This document shows, one piece after another, positions 7,491 through 15,571 of a DNA stretch of 15,571 bases. The notes under the pieces are model-generated. The model saw nothing but the letters and a program-made list of their open reading frames with translations. It had not been told where the DNA came from and searched no databases. Source of the stretch: Candidatus Omnitrophota bacterium (GTDB lineage Bacteria > Omnitrophota > Koll11 > Gygaellales > Profunditerraquicolaceae); NCBI GenBank assembly GCA_026387515.1, contig JAPLLP010000077.1:3524-19094 (forward strand), in the 5' to 3' direction. The position numbers and the translations under genes are program-made. Position 1 is the first letter of the stretch. Each line of letters starts with the position of its first letter.

Positions 7491-7508
7491 CCGCATTTTG
7501 ACTGTATA

Positions 7509-9418
<1,910 letters not shown>

Positions 9419-9501
9419 GAGGGATTAAGGCAGGAGATCTGGATTATGTAGTATTTTATGACAAACCCTTTATTAAATTCGAAAGGATCCTGGAGACATC
9501 T

Positions 9502-11034
9502 TTGACCTATGCGCCTAGCGGGATCCGGCAGTTCATTCAGGCCATGCCATTATGGTTAAAGCAGAAGCTTTGGATCCCCGAGATCATCAAAAAGGAATTA
9601 AATTATAAGGGCAAGATTTTATTCTCCGGCCACCATGAATCTCACGCGGCAAGCGCTTTTTACCCTTCACCGTTTAAAGAAGCGGCTTTTTTGACCATAG
9701 ACGGAGTAGGTGAATGGGAGACCGCCAGTTTCGGTGTTGGACGCGGAAATGATTTAGAGCTAGAGTGCTACCTGCGTTTCCCGCATTCGCTGGGATTGCT
9801 ATATTCGGCCTTTACTTATTATGCCGGTTTTAAGGTAAATTCGGGAGAATATAAACTTATGGGGCTTGCTCCCTATGGAGAGCCGAGATTCGCGGATTTG
9901 ATCTTAAATGAACTTATTGATCTTAAAGATGACGGTTCTTTTAAACTGAATATGGCTTATTTTGGCTATTGTAACGGCCTGCGCATGACTAACGGGAAGT
10001 TTGACAGGCTTTTTGGAGGATCGCCTCGAAAACCGGAGACCAAGATCAGCGAAAAAGATATGGATATAGCTGCTTCGATCCAGAAGGTTACCGAAGAAAT
10101 TATGTTGAGGATGAGCCGGCACGTGCGTAAAGTTACCGGGCAGGATAAGCTTTGTCTTGCCGGCGGTGTGGCCTTGAACTGCGTGGGAAATGGCCGCATC
10201 CTGAGCGATGGGATTTTTAAGGATATCTGGATTCAACCGGCAAGCGGAGATGCCGGAGGGGCTCTTGGGGCAGCGTTATTGGTTTGGTATAAATATTTAG
10301 GCAACGGACGTTTTACGGATGAAACCCACGATGTGCAGCAGGCCTCTTTATTAGGCCCGGAGTATAAAGACGCAGAAATCGAATCTTTCCTCAAAGAAGA
10401 AAGGGCCCTTTATCGTAAATTAAACAGAGAAGAAATCGTCCGGTTTATCGCCGACTTGATTGTTAAGGGAAACGTGATCGGTTGGTTTCAGGGTAGGATG
10501 GAGTTCGGGCCAAGGGCCTTGGGCTCACGCAGCATTATCGGAGACGCCAGAAGTCCCGAGATGCAGTCTAAAATGAATTTGAAGATTAAATATCGGGAAT
10601 CATTTAGGCCATTTGAGCTGGATTGCCCAAGTCCCTACATGCTTTTGGTGGCAGGGGTAAAGACTGCAAAACAAGAGCTTGTTGATGCTAGTAGGTTAAA
10701 GGGGTTTGATAAATTAAAGGTTAGGCGTTCTCAGATTCCGGCGGTTACCCATGTTGATTTCTCGGCCAGGATTCAAACGGTTAGCCGTGAGGATAACCCC
10801 TTATATTATGATATGATTGAGCACTTTGCGCAAAATACCGGATGCCCGGTAATCATCAATACATCTTTCAACGTGCGCGGCGAGCCATTGGTGTGCACTC
10901 CGCAGGACGCCTTTAAATGTTTCATGCGCACGGAGATGGATTATTTGATGATTGGTAGTTTTATTTTAGACAAGAAAGACCAAAAGCCGCTTGATAAAGA
11001 CATAAAGTGGCAAAAGGTATTTGAGCTGGATTAG
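9502..11034 (+). CDS. O-carbamoyltransferase (NodU/TobZ/SxtI family), main part
   Basis: Family similarity in this frame begins at 9418; the first possible start codon I see is TTG 9502. The product transfers carbamoyl from carbamoyl phosphate, through carbamoyl-AMP, to a hydroxyl, usually of a sugar. Visible: metal-site histidines in HHESHAASAFYPS (H44, H45, H48), TIDGVGEWE, EYKLMGLAPYGEP, CLAGGVALNC, IQPASGDAGGALGAAL, WFQGRMEFGPRALGSRS, PAVTHVDFSARIQTV and NTSFNVRGEPLVCTP. Intact homologues are about 590-610 residues; the two fragments together reach about 576. Besides the upstream frameshift, about 13 conserved residues (APSVL....EYF) appear missing in frame between FRPF and ELDCPSPYMLLVA, at base 10614/10615. 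The next genes are SxtJ-like and DUF5989 (SxtK-like), the usual companions. As written the gene would probably be inactive. Confidence 0.88.
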   Translation: MTYAPSGIRQFIQAMPLWLKQKLWIPEIIKKELNYKGKILFSGHHESHAASAFYPSPFKEAAFLTIDGVGEWETASFGVGRGNDLELECYLRFPHSLGLLYSAFTYYAGFKVNSGEYKLMGLAPYGEPRFADLILNELIDLKDDGSFKLNMAYFGYCNGLRMTNGKFDRLFGGSPRKPETKISEKDMDIAASIQKVTEEIMLRMSRHVRKVTGQDKLCLAGGVALNCVGNGRILSDGIFKDIWIQPASGDAGGALGAALLVWYKYLGNGRFTDETHDVQQASLLGPEYKDAEIESFLKEERALYRKLNREEIVRFIADLIVKGNVIGWFQGRMEFGPRALGSRSIIGDARSPEMQSKMNLKIKYRESFRPFELDCPSPYMLLVAGVKTAKQELVDASRLKGFDKLKVRRSQIPAVTHVDFSARIQTVSREDNPLYYDMIEHFAQNTGCPVIINTSFNVRGEPLVCTPQDAFKCFMRTEMDYLMIGSFILDKKDQKPLDKDIKWQKVFELD

Positions 11035-11045
11035 TTTTTGAAAAA

Positions 11046-11435
11046 ATGGAAAAACTGGATCTGAGCAAAAAAGGGCTAAAGAAATTCGGGATAACTATGG
11101 GAATAGCTTTTTTGGTTATCGCTCTTCTGATTTTAATAAGGCACAGGCATAACCCATGTCCATTTTTTATCGTTTCTGCCTTATTTTTTGTTTTAGGGGT
11201 AATCTTTCCGTCGTTCTTAAGGCCTGTTTATATTTTTTGGATGCGCCTAGCGTATGTATTAGGCTGGATTAATACGAGGCTGTTGTTGTTGGCTATGTTT
11301 TATTTAATCTTTTCTCCTGTAGGCTTGTTCTTGCGTCTTATGCGTATTGACCCTTTAAAGAGGGCAATAGATAAAGAGAAGGATACCTATTGGATAAAAA
11401 AAGAAGACAGGGTTGATTACGAACGTCAATTTTAA
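11046..11435 (+). CDS. SxtJ-family small membrane protein
   Basis: 129 residues with an amphipathic basic N-terminus and about three hydrophobic segments (roughly 14-31, 38-57 and 76-98). A short charged C-terminus follows (DPLKRAIDKEKDTYWIKKEDR). The FPSFLRPVYIFWMRLAYVLGWINTR region and the final D..K.A....TYW match the SxtJ membrane protein family, which sits next to carbamoyltransferases in saxitoxin and many polysaccharide clusters. Biochemical role is unknown. It may help present the carbamoyl acceptor or anchor the transferase at the membrane; that is inference. It lies 11 bases after the carbamoyltransferase with no strong Shine-Dalgarno. The leader element copy B begins three bases after its stop. 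Confidence 0.85.
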   Translation: MEKLDLSKKGLKKFGITMGIAFLVIALLILIRHRHNPCPFFIVSALFFVLGVIFPSFLRPVYIFWMRLAYVLGWINTRLLLLAMFYLIFSPVGLFLRLMRIDPLKRAIDKEKDTYWIKKEDRVDYERQF

Positions 11436-11438
11436 ACG

Positions 11439-11535
11439 CACCCGGCTATAAAGCACCCCGCCTTATCGGATCGGCGGGTGCGCCGCCTTCTGCGGCGGAA
11501 TTGGGCCGGTGCTCACTACTGTGAGGAGGTAGGGA
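11439..11535 (+). ncRNA. Structured leader element, copy B
   Basis: A GC-rich spacer between the SxtJ-like and DUF5989 genes. P1 pairs CACCCGGC (11439-11446) with GCCGGTG (11505-11511), leaving one bulged C exactly as in copy A. Inside P1 are P2 (GCACCCCGCC 11453-11462 with GGCGGGTGC 11473-11481, one bulge) and P3 (CCGCC 11483-11487 with GGCGG 11494-11498). P4 (CTCAC 11512-11516, loop TACT, GTGAG 11521-11525) abuts P1 and overlaps the Shine-Dalgarno GGAGG (11525-11529). The core AATTGGGCCGGTG (11499-11511) is identical to 2334-2346. P4 pairs differ from copy A but keep pairing. No U-tract follows, so it is not an intrinsic terminator. Confidence 0.6.
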
Positions 11536-11685
11536 ATGAGTATTCTGAGGGAATTCTGGGATTTTCTGAAGGTGCGTAAAAAATGGTGGCTGGCGCCAAT
11601 TATTATTTGTTTATTACTTTTGGGCGCGCTTATTTTCTTTACGCAATCTTCGGCGGTAGCCCCGTTTATTTATACGCTATTTTAG
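11536..11685 (+). CDS. DUF5989 (SxtK-like) small membrane protein
   Basis: A 49-residue gene, ATG 11536, TAG 11683-11685, six bases after GGAGG. The protein begins MSILREFWDFLKVRKKWWL, continues with one hydrophobic segment (about 20-36), and ends TQSSAVAPFIYTLF. This is the characteristic DUF5989 pattern: an amphipathic FWxFLKxRKKWW head, a single membrane helix, and a Q.SA.APFIYTLF tail. These proteins occur with carbamoyltransferase and SxtJ genes and correspond to the small SxtK of saxitoxin clusters. Molecular function is unknown; the size and helix suggest a membrane adaptor. Its start is directly below the structured leader, so leader folding could control its translation. Confidence 0.88.
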   Translation: MSILREFWDFLKVRKKWWLAPIIICLLLLGALIFFTQSSAVAPFIYTLF

Positions 11686-11712
11686 CGGCGGTTTAAAAAA
11701 AGGAGTAGTTCT

Positions 11713-12474
11713 ATGAAAAAGGTAGGGATGGTCTTTCTAGTATTTTTGGGCCTGCTTGTTATGGTTGTCCTATTTAAGAATCTGGGCCAGCGCAGGATCC
11801 TTAGACAACTCGTTTCTGCGGACATGGCAAAAATAAAAGAATTACATTATCGGCTTAATATGCTTGGGTTGATCCCTGTTGGGGAGGCGGTGATCTTCAG
11901 GGAAAGGCAGGAAGAGTACGATGGACGCAAGGTTTATCATCTTCGCGCTGCGGCTTTTAGCGGGAAAGTCATTTCTATTTTTTTCTCAGCCAAAGCTGAG
12001 GTTGATTCCTTTGTAAGTATGGATGATCTTAATCCTGTGATGTTTAAGCAAAAGCTATTTGTTAAGAATAAATATGACACTGAAAAGGAAGTTTATTATG
12101 ACCAGAAACAGGGCGTCATGACCTTGGCCGGGGTAAGCCGCATTATCCCTATTGGCACCAAGGATCCGCTTTCCGCGATGTTTTTTCTTAGGCGCATGGA
12201 TGCGCAAGCCATTAAGGACTTCGAGTTTAATATAAATACCAACCAGAAAACTTATGTCCTAAAGGGCGCAGCACAAATACAGGATGAGTCTATTGATGGG
12301 AAACCTTGCCAGTTGATAAGATTGAGGGCTGATATCAGGAGGCGCGACAAGAATCCGTATCATAAGTCTTCTATTGCTATGTTGCTGTTAAGAGTGAGTG
12401 AAAATATACCGTTTAAAATTAATGTTCTTGCCGGGGGGGTTTACCTTGAGGCCGTGCTTATAGGGGTGAGGTAA
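11713..12474 (+). CDS. DUF3108-type envelope protein
   Basis: 253 residues. ATG 11713 follows AGGAG by seven bases. An N-terminal signal or anchor helix (about 4-21) is followed by a soluble, beta-rich domain. Typical DUF3108 features are LGLIPVGEAVI, YDGRKVYHLRAAA, VDSFVSMDDLNPVMF, then YYDQKQGVMT and TKDPLSAMFFLRRM, followed by a CQLIRLRADI strand and a final YLEAVLIGVR. DUF3108 proteins are periplasmic and uncharacterised, resembling lipoprotein-carrier-like half-barrels. Here the protein may bind a lipid-linked intermediate or other envelope component of the locus; this is inference. It stops seven bases before the next gene. Confidence 0.75.
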   Translation: MKKVGMVFLVFLGLLVMVVLFKNLGQRRILRQLVSADMAKIKELHYRLNMLGLIPVGEAVIFRERQEEYDGRKVYHLRAAAFSGKVISIFFSAKAEVDSFVSMDDLNPVMFKQKLFVKNKYDTEKEVYYDQKQGVMTLAGVSRIIPIGTKDPLSAMFFLRRMDAQAIKDFEFNINTNQKTYVLKGAAQIQDESIDGKPCQLIRLRADIRRRDKNPYHKSSIAMLLLRVSENIPFKINVLAGGVYLEAVLIGVR

Positions 12475-12480
12475 TTAAAA

Positions 12481-13191
12481 ATGGGGCAAAATCCTAATTT
12501 AACCGTCCTTATCCCCACATTTAATGAGGCGGAGAATATTGCGGGATTACTACAGCGAATTATAGCAGTCTTGAATAATGCTGGAGTAGTTTATGAGATA
12601 ATCGTTATTGATGATGCCTCTGTTGATTCGACGCCGCTTCTAGCCGAAAATACGCTAGGGGTAAGGGGGAGGGTTATCAGGAGGCGGGGAGTAAAAAGAA
12701 GCCTTTCTTTATCGGTGATGGACGGGATAAACGCGGCAGGCGGGGAAAATATAATTGTCATGGATGCCGACGGCAGCCATCCTCCTGAAGTTTTGCCGGA
12801 ATTAATCCATTGTCTTAAATCAGGATACGAATTAGTCGTCCCCAGCCGTTATGTAAAGGGCGGCGGCGTAAAGGATTTTCCTTTTACGCGCAGGCTTATT
12901 TCGAGATTTGCCTGTAGTGTGGGAAGGTCGGTAACGAGCATCAATGATACTTCTTCAGGTTTCTTTGGTATTAAAAAATCTTGTTTAGGGGGTGAGAGGC
13001 TTAGCCCTCAAGGTTTTAAGATCGGTTTAGAGGTATTTGTTAAGGCGCGTTATCGTAATTTTATCGAGATCCCCTATATTTTTGAGAATAGAAAAAAGGG
13101 AAAGAGCAAGCTTAAAGGGTTTACTGTGCTGCAATATTTTCTCCAGGTATTAGGGTTGATCGGATACAATTTGACTAAAAAATGCCGCTAA
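12481..13191 (+). CDS. GT2 polyprenyl-phosphate glycosyltransferase (DPM1-like)
   Basis: 236 residues in one GT-A domain. Motifs in order: VLIPTFNEAENI (9-20), IVIDDASVDST (41-51), the metal-binding DAD in IVMDADGSHPP (92-102), VVPSRYVKGGGVKDF, and DTSSGFFGIKK in the acceptor region. GFKIGLEVFVKARY and then IFENRKKGKSKLKG match the C-terminal block of dolichyl-phosphate mannose synthase-like enzymes. It probably transfers a sugar from a nucleotide donor to polyprenyl phosphate at the inner face of the membrane, supplying the GT-C proteins that follow. There is no long membrane tail. It overlaps the DUF2079 gene by ten bases, implying coupling. Sugar identity unknown. Confidence 0.87.
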   Translation: MGQNPNLTVLIPTFNEAENIAGLLQRIIAVLNNAGVVYEIIVIDDASVDSTPLLAENTLGVRGRVIRRRGVKRSLSLSVMDGINAAGGENIIVMDADGSHPPEVLPELIHCLKSGYELVVPSRYVKGGGVKDFPFTRRLISRFACSVGRSVTSINDTSSGFFGIKKSCLGGERLSPQGFKIGLEVFVKARYRNFIEIPYIFENRKKGKSKLKGFTVLQYFLQVLGLIGYNLTKKCR

Positions 13192-14825
13192 AAGTTTTTG
13201 ATTTCATGCTAAATATATACTTTTTTCTTTACCTCGGGCTTTTTCTTACCGATTACCATATCATTTCAAACATCTCCGGGCCAACAATGGGCTTGATTGC
13301 CCTGCTTGTCTTCCGTTATTATTCTCACAAAGAATCTTTTTTTGAAATTGGTTTCATTTCTAATATCAAAAAGATCGTTGATTCCAAGGATAATACTTTA
13401 ATTTTTTCTTTCATGGCGATTTTAGTCTTTGTTTTTTCCGGCGTAAGTATAGCCAGGCATTTTGCCCTTTCTTCGGGCTCGCAGGATCTGGGTATCTTTG
13501 ATCAGGCCATATGGAATACTACGCAAGGTAGATGGCTTTTTTCTTCCTTAAAAGGGAATATGAGCTTGCTTGGTGACCACTTTGAGCCGATCCTGTTATT
13601 TGTCGCGCCGTTGTATCTAGCCTGGAACAGCCCGCTGGTTTTATTGATCCTGCAGGCATTATTATTAGCATCTGCTGTCATACCGCTATTCTTGATTTTA
13701 AAGCATATAGTCAAAGATCGCGCGCCGATAATCGCTTTTATTGTGTCTTATATGCTCTCTAAACCGCTTAGGGGGGTAGCTTATTCTGACTTTCATCCCG
13801 AGTGTTTTATGGTGCCGTTATTATTTTGGTGTTGTTATTTCGTTATCATAAAAAAAGACGGTTTGTTTTGTGGTTCTTTATTTTTATTAGCGTTCTGCAA
13901 AGAAGACGCTGTTTTGTATGTTGTGGCATTTGGATTGTTTATCTTCATTATACAGAGGCGCTACCTTTTGGGTTTAAGCCTATGCGTTATGGGGATAGCG
14001 CTTTGGATTATGGAAACTAAACTTTTTATACCGTTTTTCAACCCAAAATGCGTATACACATATGTGGACAGGCTGCCCTTTGGGCCAAGCTACACCGCCA
14101 ATATAAAAGGGGTTATTTATGAGCCTATGAGGTTCTTAAGCATAATTTTCACCCCGCAGAAGTTGGAATATTGCCTGAAGATGTTTGGGCCGCTTGGTTT
14201 TATGTCTTTCTTAAGCCCGGCTCATTATATACTTATCGCCTTGCCGCTCTTAAGAAATCTCCTGCCGCAGGACATAAATTTTTCCGGTTACTACAATATA
14301 ACTTCTCACTACACCGCGGGGTTGATCCCTTTTATATTTGTCTCGGCTATTTACGGCTCAAACTTAATTATACGTAGACTAAAAGTAAAAAATATAGCGT
14401 TGCACTTATCTTTATTTATCATTTTTTCGTCTTTATTTTTCTTCAGTAAGACTGACGGTTATAAATTATCGCGTTTTATATCAACGATCAAAAAAGAGGG
14501 CACTCTAAGAAAGCTCTCACATTTAAAAGGGATCCCGCAAAATGCTTCAGTGGCCGCGAATTTTAACCTTGTGCCGCACCTGGCGCACAGAAAATATATT
14601 TTTGAATGGAATCCTGCGGCTAAAAGCATGTCCATTGCTGAATACATCGTGATTGATAAGGATCTATTGGGATATATTGTCAAGGCGGACCTGCCTAAAG
14701 TGGAAAGCTTCTTAGAGAATTGTGCTAACCAGGGTTACCGGGTTGCCTTTATGAGCCATGATGGCAGGTTTGTGATTCTTCATAATCCAACTATCGATAA
14801 AACGCTGGTTGAGGGGGCGTTTTAA
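13182..14825 (+). CDS. DUF2079 polytopic membrane protein (GT-C-like)
   Basis: 547 residues with roughly ten membrane helices and a soluble C-terminal end. DUF2079 signatures: SSGSQDLGIFDQAIWNTTQGRW in the first outside loop, then LLGDHFEPILLFVAPLYLAW, YSDFHPECFMVPLLFW and AFCKEDAVLYV. The tail contains ASVAANFNLVPHLAHRKYIF and AEYIVID. The acidic residue in the first outside loop and the overall layout match GT-C glycosyltransferases that use polyprenyl-phosphate sugars. Its position right after a DPM1-like enzyme supports that donor. Starts at ATG 13182 inside the upstream gene. It stops immediately before the next ATG (TAA 14823-14825, ATG 14826). Precise reaction unknown. Confidence 0.87.
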   Translation: MPLKVFDFMLNIYFFLYLGLFLTDYHIISNISGPTMGLIALLVFRYYSHKESFFEIGFISNIKKIVDSKDNTLIFSFMAILVFVFSGVSIARHFALSSGSQDLGIFDQAIWNTTQGRWLFSSLKGNMSLLGDHFEPILLFVAPLYLAWNSPLVLLILQALLLASAVIPLFLILKHIVKDRAPIIAFIVSYMLSKPLRGVAYSDFHPECFMVPLLFWCCYFVIIKKDGLFCGSLFLLAFCKEDAVLYVVAFGLFIFIIQRRYLLGLSLCVMGIALWIMETKLFIPFFNPKCVYTYVDRLPFGPSYTANIKGVIYEPMRFLSIIFTPQKLEYCLKMFGPLGFMSFLSPAHYILIALPLLRNLLPQDINFSGYYNITSHYTAGLIPFIFVSAIYGSNLIIRRLKVKNIALHLSLFIIFSSLFFFSKTDGYKLSRFISTIKKEGTLRKLSHLKGIPQNASVAANFNLVPHLAHRKYIFEWNPAAKSMSIAEYIVIDKDLLGYIVKADLPKVESFLENCANQGYRVAFMSHDGRFVILHNPTIDKTLVEGAF

Positions 14826-15571
14826 ATGGCGATATATATGCAAAGAATGTTTTTATTTTTATTGATGAATTTACTTGTCGGGTCTTGCGCGTACTTGCTT
14901 GCCTTTCGCTACTTTAAATTCAAAAACGCACTTGATTCATGGATTTTTTGTTTCCTGCTGTATTTGGCCCAGATAGTTTCTACGGAATTGATGCTGGGTA
15001 TAGAAGCCAGATTATTTTTATTAAATCTGCTAATTTTAAATTCAGCGATCCTGTTTGCCGTATGGATGATTACAAGGAAACGGCAGTCAAATATTTTTGA
15101 ACATGACAATTTTCTTAAAATTATAACTGCGGATAGATCCTTACTTTTCGTACTCTCCGTCTTATTAGGCTTTGCTTTAGTGGAAATAGGCATTAATCTC
15201 GTTAATCCGCCTTTTGGTTGGGATTCTTTGAATTATCATTTTACTTTCCCTGTAGAATGGCTTAAAAATGGCAACCTCAATATACCTATAACTATCAACG
15301 ATGACCCCAGCCCCACATATTATCCTATAAACGGGAGTTTGTTCTTTTTATGGTTAATGCTGCCGTTTAGGAGTGTATTTTTCGCGGATTTAGGCCAGGC
15401 CCCATTCTTTTTCCTTTCACTGCTGCTGGCTTTTAGTATTGCCAGGAAAATGGGGGTTTCTAAAGAATTATCATACCTTGCTGCCTGTCTATTCGTTTTA
15501 ATACCAAACTTTTTTAAGCAATTGCAGATTGGCTATGTGGATTTGATGGTAGCCGCGCTTTTTATGGGCGC
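14826..15571 (+). CDS. GT-C family membrane glycosyltransferase, 3' truncated by the window
   Basis: The start ATG 14826 directly follows the TAA of the DUF2079 gene; a second ATG four codons later (14838) is also possible. About 248 residues are visible, running off the window edge. There are at least five hydrophobic segments. The first large outside loop has NPPFGWDSLNYHFTFPVEWL, which carries the Asp and the D..xYH pattern of ArnT/RgtA-D-like GT-C transferases. It is followed by YYPINGSLFFLWLMLPF and IGYVDLMVAALF. It probably transfers a polyprenyl-linked sugar on the outer face of the membrane. With the two genes before it, it forms a donor-synthase plus transferase set. Confidence 0.78.
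   Translation, partial: MAIYMQRMFLFLLMNLLVGSCAYLLAFRYFKFKNALDSWIFCFLLYLAQIVSTELMLGIEARLFLLNLLILNSAILFAVWMITRKRQSNIFEHDNFLKIITADRSLLFVLSVLLGFALVEIGINLVNPPFGWDSLNYHFTFPVEWLKNGNLNIPITINDDPSPTYYPINGSLFFLWLMLPFRSVFFADLGQAPFFFLSLLLAFSIARKMGVSKELSYLAACLFVLIPNFFKQLQIGYVDLMVAALFMG

Noticed and set aside
11453..11502. GC-rich hairpins as a Rho-independent terminator between the SxtJ-like and DUF5989 genes
   Set aside because: No U-tract follows either hairpin, and the same architecture occurs at 2272-2377 next to a ribosome binding site, which fits a leader better.

Overview
The window is a single-strand run of about 14 plus-strand genes with very short or overlapping junctions (ATGA, GTGA and TAATG overlaps). 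It looks like one long surface-polysaccharide / glycoconjugate operon. Gene content (two GT-B glycosyltransferases, two GT-A glycosyltransferases, several polytopic GT-C-like membrane proteins, a B12-binding radical SAM enzyme, an O-carbamoyltransferase with SxtJ- and DUF5989-type partners, DUF3108, DUF2079), a moderately AT-rich base composition and the style of the locus suggest an uncultivated Gram-negative-type bacterium. I would guess Omnitrophota (former OP3) or a relative, but this is inference from gene content and not proven.

Layout. 2-1055: 3' part of a nucleotidyltransferase fused to a family-2 glycosyltransferase, interrupted by a frameshift near base 500. 1052-2266: GT-B glycosyltransferase (copy 1). 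2272-2377: structured leader (copy A). 2378-4846: a three-gene sugar-modification cassette (C-methyltransferase, cupin, NAD-dependent epimerase) with foreign-looking arginine codon use. 4846-6078: a paralogue of the GT-B enzyme (copy 2). 6057-7490: B12-binding radical SAM protein. 7509-9305: large YfhO-like membrane protein. 9302-11034: carbamoyltransferase carrying a frameshifting deletion and a second, in-frame deletion. 11046-11435: SxtJ-like membrane protein. 11439-11535: structured leader (copy B). 11536-11685: 49-residue DUF5989 protein. 11713-12474: DUF3108-type protein. 12481-13191: dolichyl-phosphate-mannose-synthase-like GT2. 13182-14825: DUF2079 membrane protein. 14826 to the end: start of a GT-C membrane glycosyltransferase.

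Working model: nucleotide sugars are made and modified in the cytoplasm (nucleotidyltransferase, C-methyltransferase, cupin, epimerase), assembled by the GT-A and GT-B enzymes, charged onto polyprenyl phosphate by the GT2 at 12481, transferred outside the membrane by the GT-C-like proteins, and decorated by carbamoylation (carbamoyltransferase, SxtJ-like and DUF5989 trio).

The two most interesting signals are not protein genes. First, a GC-rich structured element occurs twice (2272-2377 and 11439-11535) with the same bulged closing stem, the same 13-base core and a hairpin next to the ribosome binding site whose pairs covary between copies. Second, three apparent short deletions remove conserved residues from two otherwise well-preserved genes.
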